64,000 nucleotides of DNA, from NCBI GenBank assembly GCA_964343305.1, contig CAYFJO010000008.1:4934-68933 (forward strand). The letters are read 5' to 3'. The notes beneath the pieces were generated by a model, which was given only the letters and a program-made list of their open reading frames with translations, did not search any database and was not told where the DNA came from. Position numbers and translations under genes: made by a program. The stretch's first letter is position 1. Every line of letters begins with the position of its first letter. This DNA comes from CAYFJO01 sp964343305. GTDB taxonomy: Bacteria; Planctomycetota; Planctomycetia; Pirellulales; Pirellulaceae. Positions 1 through 8,049 of this stretch are shown piece after piece.

Positions 1-1692
1 GCCCAACACAATTGCGTAGCGCGCGGCGAAACCGGCAACCTTGGTTTCGATGGGAATTTCGCCCGGTACGTGTTGCCAGGGCGCCCGGCGGAAATATCGG
101 GCCGCCGCGTAGTAGAACGACTCCATGCTGTCGCGGTCCACGTCTTGCCCGTCGGCCAGGGCACACTTTTCCGGCCCGCCAAAGCTGGACGCCATCCGCA
201 GGCAGAACGAGTGCAACTCCGGCAACTCGTCCAACAGCACGCACTGCACCTCGGCCGCTGCCAGCCTGGGCTGGAGAAAGTCGTAGCCGTCGGAATCCGA
301 AACCTCGATCCGCCGGGGCCGCCCGGCAACTTGCAACATCACCCGCGCGGCATACTCCCAGAGGCGTTCCGCGGCCGGTTCGCCCGCGATCATTTTGGTA
401 CACAACACGTGACCGGACGCCTTGTCCATCACCAACACCGACCAGGGACGCTGGACGCCGACGTCTTCGTTGGAGATCATCATCGGCTGGTGAAAAAAAT
501 CGATTTGCCACGTCGCATCGCTAGGCGGCAGTTCGCGGACGTCGAAGTCGTCGTCCAGTCGCGGCAACCGCTGGGCCGCCACCACATCGGCCATCCCTTC
601 CAGCAATTGGCTGACCGGTTGCGGTTGATAGGTCAGGCGGCATTCGATGTCAAGTTCGTTCAGCAATGGGCGCCATGCCCGGCGGAATTCGGTACGCGGC
701 ACTTCCAACCGCCGCGGCCGTTGGGGAGTGCCTTCGATCGGTCGCAAAAAAGCGGTCAGTATCTCCCGCCACACGGCATCGGGTGTGGGGTCGCCTTCGA
801 TCACCGTGAGGCAACGCATTTGCTCGCGCCGCACGTCGGCAACGCCCAGAACCCAACATGGTTCGTCGCCGGCCTGTTCAGCGTCCAACTGCCGCAGTCC
901 GACTTGCCAGGACGCGTCTTGCTGTGGCAAATCGAGCAACTGTTCGTGCGGAAACGGCAATGCGGTGTCGGGCTGGCCGAGCGGCACACGGAGCACGCGG
1001 CGCACCCATGTCGCAGCTCCAGGAACGGACCGCCAAGCGGGAAGCAACAACCGGGCGGTGCTGTGTGTCGCATTGCGTCCCCGTTCGAAACGGATCGGCT
1101 GGTCGGCCCGCACCAAGCCGTCACCCAGCAAGTACTCCAGGAACTTCGCATCCAGCCGATTGGCTTCTTTCAGTAACTGGCACGACTCGTCGCCATCGCC
1201 GTGTGTGGCGAAAGCCCACAACGCTTGGGCATACCGCCAGAATGCGGTCGGTTCGTCGTAGTGGTCCAACAGCGGCCCGAGTTCCTCCAGTCGCCCGGCG
1301 TCCAGCAGGCACGCGGCAAGCCAATAGCGGGCGAAGAAATTGTCAGCCGGGTCGGCTCGCAATAGCTCCTCAAAGTGTCTGGCCGATTCTTGAATTCGCT
1401 TCAGCCGCCACAGCGCAGCGGCAATCCCGAACAAAGCCCGCAGATGGCACCTGCCATCCGGGTCGTCCCACAATCGGTCGCCGATGTCGTCGGTGGAAAC
1501 CGCCCCAGCGTATTGTGTCTGGTCCAAAGCCGTTTGATAGATCTCTACGGCAACCTGTGGGTTTGGTTCGTTGTCCGCAATGTCTAGCAATCCTTCAACC
1601 GCATTCGCGGCAGCCTCCGGTTGCTCTTGGACAGCGGTCGTCGAACGGCGTTTTGCCGCGCGATTGCGTTTTCGTTTCTTTTTTCGTGACAT
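1..1692 (-). CDS. TPR-type cytoplasmic protein of unknown function, 3' end beyond the window
   Basis: An uninterrupted reading frame of 564 codons runs leftward from an ATG at 1692 to the window edge, so the C-terminus is missing. The N-terminus is very basic (MSRKKRKRNRAAKRR). Residues of about 70-190 look like TPR helices (for example LRADPADNFFARYWLAACLL) with an ST7-like ending (LDAKFLEYLLGDG). The rest is a conserved-looking alpha/beta region (PWSVLVMDKASGHVL, then PRRIEVSDSDGYDF) that resembles uncharacterised planctomycete DUF6930-like domains; that name is from memory and uncertain. No signal peptide or membrane segment. The plus-strand open frames over this stretch are shadows. A truncated small gene lies just upstream on the same strand. 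Confidence 0.7.
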   Translation of the reverse strand, partial: MSRKKKRKRNRAAKRRSTTAVQEQPEAAANAVEGLLDIADNEPNPQVAVEIYQTALDQTQYAGAVSTDDIGDRLWDDPDGRCHLRALFGIAAALWRLKRIQESARHFEELLRADPADNFFARYWLAACLLDAGRLEELGPLLDHYDEPTAFWRYAQALWAFATHGDGDESCQLLKEANRLDAKFLEYLLGDGLVRADQPIRFERGRNATHSTARLLLPAWRSVPGAATWVRRVLRVPLGQPDTALPFPHEQLLDLPQQDASWQVGLRQLDAEQAGDEPCWVLGVADVRREQMRCLTVIEGDPTPDAVWREILTAFLRPIEGTPQRPRRLEVPRTEFRRAWRPLLNELDIECRLTYQPQPVSQLLEGMADVVAAQRLPRLDDDFDVRELPPSDATWQIDFFHQPMMISNEDVGVQRPWSVLVMDKASGHVLCTKMIAGEPAAERLWEYAARVMLQVAGRPRRIEVSDSDGYDFLQPRLAAAEVQCVLLDELPELHSFCLRMASSFGGPEKCALADGQDVDRDSMESFYYAAARYFRRAPWQHVPGEIPIETKVAGFAARYAIVLG

Positions 1693-1712
1693 CGTTGTGG
1701 GGTTCTGTTGTT

Positions 1713-1784
1713 GTAGGATGGCTTTCCAAAGCCGTCCGTGTTGGATTTTGATGGCAGATGGACGGCTTTGGAAAGCCATCCCGA
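1713..1784. repeat. REP-like hairpin element, copy 1
   Basis: A perfect 22-bp inverted repeat (1716-1737 pairs with 1760-1781) encloses a 22-nt loop. The outer part begins TGTAGGATGG and resembles two other elements at 31003-31053 and 35560-35610 that begin TGTAGGACGG. It lies just before the start codon of the gene at 1692 and abuts the remnant gene ending near 1785, so it could form a strong hairpin in any transcript entering that gene. Confidence 0.8.
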
Positions 1785-1850
1785 TTCGGCGGCGCCAGAA
1801 CACACACGAACCTTGTCGCCCACGTTGAATCGGGAAATTGACTTGGGCAT
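1770..1850 (-). pseudogene. 5' remnant of a small KOW/SH3-like gene cut by the REP-like element
   Basis: An ATG at 1850 has a good Shine-Dalgarno (GGAGGA, 6 nt away) and starts MPKSISRFNVGDKVRV, a typical opening of small beta-barrel (KOW/SH3-like) planctomycete proteins. After about 25 residues the frame runs into the REP-like hairpin and becomes repeat-derived sequence, ending at 1584 inside the next gene. The ribosome binding site and start are intact while the body is lost. The reading as a truncated gene is inference; a genuine short peptide is possible. Confidence 0.4.
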
Positions 1851-1883
1851 GTGGCATCCTCCGTGGCATGCTTGTACGAACAT

Positions 1884-2209
1884 TTTGATCTGGCGCCGGG
1901 AAAAATGGCAAGAGCGGTTCTGCCATTTCCGTCTTCGTTTCCATTGTTTTTTCTCTGCCTATTTTGCTGTCGTCTGATTGACGATCCAGAAGACGACCAG
2001 ACACCTCAAGATGATGGCCGCGCGAATTCTATTCCAACGAACACTCGCGACGGTGCGCGCTGCATCACAGCGGTGTGTTGAGAAAGTGGGCGGCGGACGC
2101 GAGTTCATCCTCGGCTCCGGTTACCTCGTTCCGCGTCACACATCGATCGAGAACATGCGCGAGATGGTCCGCGTTGCCTGGCAATCCCGTCCTGATCCGT
2201 AGATCAGGC
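1884..2209. other. Intergenic stretch without a recognised gene
   Basis: About 325 bases between the 3' end of the DUF1080 gene and the small gene remnant. Short open frames exist on both strands, but none has a convincing ribosome binding site, recognisable protein sequence or clear hairpin. Confidence 0.5.
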
Positions 2210-3499
2210 TCACTGTTGAAGTACCCAGATATTGCGAAACTGCAGTCGGTCGCCGTGGTGCTGCAGGTAGAACGGCATTTTGTCGGCTTGTTTCTTATAC
2301 GGCGGACGCGATTTGTGCATGGTCGGCCCCGTGAGTTCAACGTTGTCCTGCACGAGGATGCCGTTGTGCAGCACGGTAAACGTTGCTGGTTTGGTCAACT
2401 GGCCGGCAGCATCGAAACGCGGCGCGTGAAATGTGATGTCGAAAACCTCCCACTCGCCAGGAGGACGGCAGGCGTTTACCAGCGGCGGGTATTGTCCGTA
2501 GATCGCGGCTGCCTGGCCGTCGGCGTAAATCTTCGCGCGATTGTTGTGCGAGTTGAATATCTGGACCTCGTACTGATTCATCAAGTAGACGCCGCTGTTG
2601 CCGTGGCTGCCCGGGTCAACAACCCGCCATTCGACGTGCAGTTTGCAATCGGCGAATCCCTGCCTGGTCTTCAGGTCACCCTTGAGCGTTTCCAGGTTGC
2701 CGTCCTTGATCGTCCACGGGCCACCCTGCCACTGATCGAGGTTGGAACCGTCGAACAGCACGATGGCACCTTGGGGTGGCTTGCTGGAAGCGCTCAGCGA
2801 CTCGAGGCTCTTGGGCTGCACGATCTTGGGCAGCGGGCGTGACGTATCGTGAATCTTCTCGGGGATCACCGGCCGCGCCGTGCCCGGCAGTTGCTTGATG
2901 GCGATGTCTTTGAACATCACGTGCATCTTTTGCCCGCCGTGAAGCTGCAATCCGAAATAGCCCTTGCGCGAGCCTGGATCGTTCTTCAGTTCGGCAGTCT
3001 TGACGCCGTTGACGGTCACTGTGACGTCGCCGCCGATGGCGGTGACCGTCATTTCATTCCAGTCCTTGTTCTTGTAGTACTTCTTCACATCCTGAGGCTT
3101 GGGCTGCACGACCCAGGCACGTCCCAGTGTTTCGTACAACCCGCCGATGTCCTTCCCCGACCCATCGATCTCGGCCTGAAAACCTTTCACCGAAACAGCG
3201 TGATCGACTTTCTGCGCACGGAAATAGAGGCCGCTGTTACCTTCGATCGCCTTGTAATTCAGCCGCACTACGAAATCGCCGTACTGTTTTTCGGACAACA
3301 ACATGCCATGACGCTTTTCCGTATTCTCCTGGCTTCCCACAATCATTCCATCGGTCACGCTCCATGTTCCGCCTGGAAGCGGACTCCAGCCCTTAAGAGT
3401 TTTGCCGTCAAACAGGGGAACGAAATCGTCCGCAGCCAGGGCGGGCGTGCATGATGTGACAAGAACACAAAGCAAAAGAATCGTCTGATTGTAGCGCAT
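2210..3499 (-). CDS. Exported protein with two DUF1080 (3-keto-disaccharide hydrolase-type) domains
   Basis: 429 residues with a cleavable signal peptide (MRYNQTILLLCVLVTSCTPA, cut near LAA). Two DUF1080 jelly-roll domains follow: about 26-200 (FVPLFDGKTLKGWSPL) and about 235-428 (IVLFDGSNLDQWQGG, ending LQFRNIWVL). The family is described as concanavalin-like and linked to 3-keto-glycoside hydrolysis; two copies in one chain are common in planctomycetes. The start has AAGGAG 9 nt upstream. The next gene upstream on the strand is an exported TIM-barrel protein 48 bp away, suggesting co-transcription for sugar use. The substrate cannot be told from sequence. Confidence 0.9.
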   Translation of the reverse strand: MRYNQTILLLCVLVTSCTPALAADDFVPLFDGKTLKGWSPLPGGTWSVTDGMIVGSQENTEKRHGMLLSEKQYGDFVVRLNYKAIEGNSGLYFRAQKVDHAVSVKGFQAEIDGSGKDIGGLYETLGRAWVVQPKPQDVKKYYKNKDWNEMTVTAIGGDVTVTVNGVKTAELKNDPGSRKGYFGLQLHGGQKMHVMFKDIAIKQLPGTARPVIPEKIHDTSRPLPKIVQPKSLESLSASSKPPQGAIVLFDGSNLDQWQGGPWTIKDGNLETLKGDLKTRQGFADCKLHVEWRVVDPGSHGNSGVYLMNQYEVQIFNSHNNRAKIYADGQAAAIYGQYPPLVNACRPPGEWEVFDITFHAPRFDAAGQLTKPATFTVLHNGILVQDNVELTGPTMHKSRPPYKKQADKMPFYLQHHGDRLQFRNIWVLQQ

Positions 3500-3547
3500 T
3501 GTAATTTGCTCCTTTGGAAGTTCATCGTTTGGAAGATGGCGTGGCTG

Positions 3548-4411
3548 TTACTTGAACACGGACCGCAGGTACTTCTGATTGTGCATGTAGCTGTCCGGCA
3601 CGCTCTTGCCTTTTCCGACAGCCGATTCGATGACCAGCCAGCCACCGTAGCCGATGTCGTCGATCGCGTCTTTCACCCGCCGGAAGTCGACGCGGCCTTC
3701 GCCGAGCAGGAAACCGTTTTCCTTGCAATGGAATTCGCAAATCCGCTTTCGACCCAACTCACGGATCTCCTTGTAGATGTCGTAACCCCGCTTCTCCATG
3801 TTGGCCGTGTCGTAGTAGACCTGTACGGCTGGTGAGCCAACGGCGTCGAGAATTCTCAGATGTTCGTCGGCGTTAAGCCATGTCTCGAGTCCGAGGATCA
3901 CGCCGGCCTTCTCGGCCTGCGGCGCGACCTTCTTGAGACGGCTGATTACTTGCTGCTGTAATTCGGGCTTGTCCTTGATGTCGCCGCGACCGAAGAATGC
4001 CAGCAGGACGATCTTCTGTTTCAGTTTGGGCATGACTTCGACGCACTCGGCGACCCAGCGCTCGGCATCGCGATCGGTCGCGTACGGAGTGCTGTTGAGC
4101 ACGCCAATGGCTAACGACGCGATCTGGACGCTGTGTTGCTTGGCAGCCTGTTGATACTGGCGGCGGACGTCCTCTTTGCGCAGATCGTATTGGCCGCCCG
4201 GTTTGCCGAAGCTGACTTGCACTCCGTCCAGACCGATCTGTTTGGCAAGCTCCAATGCGCTGAGTTGCCCGCCACGGCCAATCGACCAGTCGCAGGCGCC
4301 AATCTTGAATCGCCGCTGAGTATCGGCTGCAAACGCCGTAAGTGCGGGTGAAAGCGCAAGACCGGCTCCAACGGCCAACGCCTCACGACGGGTGATTCGA
4401 TGCGTGTTCAT
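3548..4411 (-). CDS. Tat-exported sugar phosphate isomerase/epimerase-like TIM barrel
   Basis: 287 residues beginning with a twin-arginine signal (TRREALAVGAGLALSPALTA). The rest is an AP endonuclease-2/xylose-isomerase-like TIM barrel (FKIGACDWSIGRGG, VILGLETWLNADEH, VQVYYDTANMEKRG, ICEFHCKENG). The acidic and histidine residues in VYYDTAN and EFHCKE fit the metal site of the family. A GGAG ribosome binding site precedes the ATG. It sits between the heme-binding dehydrogenase gene (33 bp upstream) and the DUF1080 gene on the same strand. Periplasmic sugar or inositol conversion is likely, but the substrate is unknown. Confidence 0.85.
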   Translation of the reverse strand: MNTHRITRREALAVGAGLALSPALTAFAADTQRRFKIGACDWSIGRGGQLSALELAKQIGLDGVQVSFGKPGGQYDLRKEDVRRQYQQAAKQHSVQIASLAIGVLNSTPYATDRDAERWVAECVEVMPKLKQKIVLLAFFGRGDIKDKPELQQQVISRLKKVAPQAEKAGVILGLETWLNADEHLRILDAVGSPAVQVYYDTANMEKRGYDIYKEIRELGRKRICEFHCKENGFLLGEGRVDFRRVKDAIDDIGYGGWLVIESAVGKGKSVPDSYMHNQKYLRSVFK

Positions 4412-4444
4412 GAATGTCTCCTTAGGATCAATTGTCCTGTGTGA

Positions 4445-7400
4445 CTAGCGAGGAACGGGCTGAGTGACAAGGAACTCGACGATGTCCGCCAACTCCTGAG
4501 CCGTCAGATTGGCTTTTGCGAGTTCGGGCATGATGGACACACTTTGGCGTTTGCGAAACTCGATGCTTTCGGCGGGTATTGCATGCTGCGTGCCTTTGGC
4601 GTCTTTCAGAAGGACCGGATCGCCCTCGCCCACGATAAATCCCGTCAGCAGCCGACCGTCGTCAAGCGCGATGAGCCACGTCTCGTAGCCGAAATTGATC
4701 GCGGCGGACGGGTTCAAAATCGAGTCGAACAAGCGGGTACGATCGAGCTTGCGACCGATGCTGGTCAAGTCAGGGCCAACGGACTTTCCCTGTCCGGCAA
4801 ACAAGTGGCAATTGGCGCACTCGGCTCGCCCGAAAGTCAGCGTCTTGCCGCGCGCCGCATCGCCGCGGATCTTCAGAAGTTCTCCGAGAGCCGGCAGCGG
4901 CTGACCACCACCCAAGCGGGAAAAGTACTGGCCGGCCAACGCGCGCACGGACAGGTCTGGGTTGAGGTGGATCTGTTTGCCGACGATGTCGTGCAACTCC
5001 GCCGGAAGTTTGTCCTGCGACGCCAATGCCAACAGCCGCATTCCCCCAATCTTGGTGCGTGCCATGGCGAGAGCCGACTCTTCTCGCAAGGACAGCGCGG
5101 CCGTGGCGTCCAGCACCACGGACTCGTTCGCGCGTGCCCGCAACTCGGGCGTCGGCCCGTCGTGATACACATGAAACACGACCGATGGATCTCCGTCCGG
5201 GTAGTCGGTCCCGCCCAGATCGCGGCGACCGTTGTCCAGCCCCCCGCGGGCCTCAAACTGCTCGAACCCGCGGCCGGCAATATCGTAAACGATCACCGAC
5301 GAGGCGTGGGTGCCGATGCCGTCGGCGACTGGCCGGCCGCTGATCCTGAGCGGCAGGTCTCGGCAGTTTTTGTCCACCAAGACCTTTCCGTAGCTGGTCG
5401 TCGCTTTGTCCCAGCGGAGACTGGTCAGCTTGGCTTCGCCCTGGGAACCCACCAGCCGCGGCTCGGCCCAGTCAGCCCAGTCGCACGAGTTGCCGTCACC
5501 AGCATCCGTCACCACCAGGTACAGCCGTTTGGCTCCGGCGATGTCTACCCGAATGTCCGCCACATCTCCTCGACCGATCACTTCGCTGGTATAAGCAGGT
5601 CGCTGAGGCAACCGGACGCCGGCGAGTTCCGTCGGTGCGGAAATCGAGGCGCGAGAGTAGCGCCGAACCGCCGGGTAGTCGTGCCACAGGTTGTTGCTGC
5701 GGAAACCGATCCACCAAGCCGCGTAGTCGCGCAGGTCGCTGGGACCGCGCGACGCAATCTCGATCATGGCCACGGCGGCGGCAGCGTTTTGGATGAACGC
5801 CAGCGCATCGATCGCTTGCTTCCGTTGCTGCTCTGTCAGATCATCACACAATGCGCGTGCCGCCAACGGCTCGATTGCGCCCGCCGGATGCAGCCGCCAG
5901 ACGAGCCCTGCAAACCGTTCGTCCCATTGCAGCGGTGCCGCGCCGAGCTTCTCCTGCAACACAGAGTACAACGCGTCTTCCCTTCCCTCACACGCCGTAC
6001 CGAGCGCTTCGACATACCAGCGGTCTTTGCCGTCGCATCCCGCCGCAAGTTTCAGGAGGATGTCTCGGCATTCGTCGAGCTGCACGTCGCGCATCGCCAA
6101 CGCCACTTCGCGGCGCACGGCCGGTGAGGGGTCGGCCGCGAGTTGTCTGGCGTGAACAAGCACATCCGCGCTGGCCCGACGCAGCGCGCGAAACGCCACG
6201 ACGCGAGTGCTCGGATCGTCGTCATTGAGCAACTTGACCACCGCGCTGCGGCCGGCATCTCCGAGCTGCGCCATGAGCCACACCGCTCGGGCGCGGACGT
6301 GTGGGTTGTTGTCTTTGCGCAGCGCAGTCACCGCAGGCAGCGCTTCTTCACCCCGCGCACGTAGCTTCTCGAAACCCAGGAACCGCACGTTCGGAGCAGG
6401 GCTTTTTAGCGCGGCGATCTGCCCGTCGATCGTGTTCAGGTCGATCTTTGGTACGGTCAACGTCTGGCCCTTCGGCGCGATTCGATAAATCGCCCCGGCA
6501 CCCTTCCGATCATGCATGGCATGGCCGCCGACGATCGGGTCGAACCAGTCGGCAACGTAGATCGCCCCATCCGGACCCACAGCCACATCGGACGGGCGGA
6601 ACCATTTTCGCCGATCCTGCTCGACCTTGCTCCATTTATAGTTTGGATCGTCGGGCAAGCCGGAGCTGAAAAACGAGAAGCGGCGCAGATCGAACCCCGC
6701 GCCATGCGGCCGCGCGTGGTAGCCAAAGACCACGTTGCGACCCGCTTCGCAGCTCAGCAACATGCCACGCAGTTCCTCGCCGAGCCAATCGCCTTCGTAG
6801 ACGACCATCCCGGTCGGTGAGCCGGCGCCGTAGAGATCCCCGTACGGGATGACTCCCGGATCGTCCTGGTGCCAGTGTGCGGCCGGGATCGCTTGCCCGG
6901 GCCGCTTATCCGCCTGCCAACTCCGCCGGCCATCGGCCGACGAGTATCCGGCATTGGCATGCTGCATCAGCCAGGTCGTGCGACAGGCGACAACCTGGTC
7001 GTCATTGTCGTTCTGAAACAGGTTTCCCAGCGAGTCGAGGCAGACTTCGTAGTTGTTGCGAAAATTGTGTGCATAAACCGACAGGCCGCTTCCGTCGGGG
7101 TTGATCGCCATCGCCAATCCGCCGACATAGACTCGCCCGTCGTCACTCTTGCGGCCGGGAGTGTTTTCGGTGTTGTAGGGTGTGCCACCCGTGTACCAGC
7201 CACCGGCTCGTAGCGTCCAGCCCGATTTGTCAGTGACCGTGTGCGATCCCGCGTTTCCCACGTTGAAGTACCAACGTCCATCCGGGCCGGCCACAACCGC
7301 GTGCAGCCCATGATCGTGATCGAGGCCGCCGAAGCCGGTGAGCAGTTTCTCCTTCTTGTCGACCTTGAAATCAAATCGCCCATCACGATTCGTGTCGGTA

Positions 7401-7837
7401 TACACGATCAGCGACGGCGAACAGGAAACGACCACGCGGTTTCCAAAGACTGCGATGCCCAGCGGCGCAACAAGGTCCTTGTCCTGGACGAAAACGGTGG
7501 ATTTGTCGGCCGTGCCATCGCCATTGGTGTCTTCCAGGATCACAACGCGGTCACCGTCGTTATGCCGCAACCGTCCGTCGTTGTTGGCTTTGAAATTTCG
7601 ATAGTTGACCGCCTCGGTGACCCACACGCGCCCATGCTCATCGATGTCGATATTCGTCGGGTTGAAGAACATGGGGGCTTGCGCCCAGACCGTCGCGTGC
7701 AGAGCGTCCGGCAAGACGAATTCCTTGGCGGCAACGGGATCATCAGCACAGGCCGCAGCGGCAGGCACGAGCGCGCAGACGAGCAACACGAACCGAAATT
7801 GCAGAGTTGAGTCTCTCTTGCAAGATGGCGAAGACAC
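4445..7837 (-). CDS. PVC-type membrane-bound dehydrogenase with HEAT repeats, NPCBM domain and c-type heme
   Basis: 1130 residues from a GTG start (AGGAAG 8 nt upstream), with a signal peptide ending near AAAACA. Domains in order: a beta-propeller dehydrogenase of the Pirellula/Verrucomicrobium type, about 35-450 (FFNPTNIDIDEHGRVWVTEA); HEAT repeats, about 470-640 (NNPHVRARAVWLMAQLGD); an NPCBM-like carbohydrate-binding domain, about 740-910 (GIGTHASSVIVYDIAGRG); and a C-terminal cytochrome c domain with CANCH at 1007-1011. The family is abundant in planctomycetes and thought to oxidise sugars or alcohols in the periplasm; the substrate is unknown. It appears to head a three-gene unit with the TIM-barrel and DUF1080 genes. 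Confidence 0.9.
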   Translation of the reverse strand: MSSPSCKRDSTLQFRFVLLVCALVPAAAACADDPVAAKEFVLPDALHATVWAQAPMFFNPTNIDIDEHGRVWVTEAVNYRNFKANNDGRLRHNDGDRVVILEDTNGDGTADKSTVFVQDKDLVAPLGIAVFGNRVVVSCSPSLIVYTDTNRDGRFDFKVDKKEKLLTGFGGLDHDHGLHAVVAGPDGRWYFNVGNAGSHTVTDKSGWTLRAGGWYTGGTPYNTENTPGRKSDDGRVYVGGLAMAINPDGSGLSVYAHNFRNNYEVCLDSLGNLFQNDNDDQVVACRTTWLMQHANAGYSSADGRRSWQADKRPGQAIPAAHWHQDDPGVIPYGDLYGAGSPTGMVVYEGDWLGEELRGMLLSCEAGRNVVFGYHARPHGAGFDLRRFSFFSSGLPDDPNYKWSKVEQDRRKWFRPSDVAVGPDGAIYVADWFDPIVGGHAMHDRKGAGAIYRIAPKGQTLTVPKIDLNTIDGQIAALKSPAPNVRFLGFEKLRARGEEALPAVTALRKDNNPHVRARAVWLMAQLGDAGRSAVVKLLNDDDPSTRVVAFRALRRASADVLVHARQLAADPSPAVRREVALAMRDVQLDECRDILLKLAAGCDGKDRWYVEALGTACEGREDALYSVLQEKLGAAPLQWDERFAGLVWRLHPAGAIEPLAARALCDDLTEQQRKQAIDALAFIQNAAAAVAMIEIASRGPSDLRDYAAWWIGFRSNNLWHDYPAVRRYSRASISAPTELAGVRLPQRPAYTSEVIGRGDVADIRVDIAGAKRLYLVVTDAGDGNSCDWADWAEPRLVGSQGEAKLTSLRWDKATTSYGKVLVDKNCRDLPLRISGRPVADGIGTHASSVIVYDIAGRGFEQFEARGGLDNGRRDLGGTDYPDGDPSVVFHVYHDGPTPELRARANESVVLDATAALSLREESALAMARTKIGGMRLLALASQDKLPAELHDIVGKQIHLNPDLSVRALAGQYFSRLGGGQPLPALGELLKIRGDAARGKTLTFGRAECANCHLFAGQGKSVGPDLTSIGRKLDRTRLFDSILNPSAAINFGYETWLIALDDGRLLTGFIVGEGDPVLLKDAKGTQHAIPAESIEFRKRQSVSIMPELAKANLTAQELADIVEFLVTQPVPR

Positions 7838-7923
7838 GACAGACGCTTCCTCTCCGGCTTAACACCAGCAACAATGCAATGAAGCCAACGAGCAGCGAGG
7901 TTGGTGTCGGCCGTCATATACGA

Positions 7924-7950
7924 TAAACTACAGTGTGATTATCGCGTTTT
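7924..7950 (+). promoter_or_regulatory. Weak copy of the recurrent AT-rich intergenic motif
   Basis: TAAACTACAGTGTGATTA (7924-7941) lies 87 bp upstream of the heme-binding dehydrogenase start. It shares TAAACTACA and the following AT-rich part with the reverse strand of 37281-37307 (about 19 of 27 positions). See the motif finding. A regulatory role is inference. Confidence 0.35.
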
Positions 7951-8049
7951 ATGAATGCAATGCAAATCCCCAAGCCACTGACCTTTCAGCACGGGAGAAC
8001 GCCGTCGTGCGATTGAAGGTGATTAGATGCTAGATCTTCAGGAGTCTGC

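Noticed and set aside
70..1176. Long plus-strand open frame at the left end
   Set aside because: Antisense to a minus-strand frame open for 564 codons that reads as a normal protein with TPR-like helices; the plus frame is rich in Arg, Pro and Cys and has no domain.
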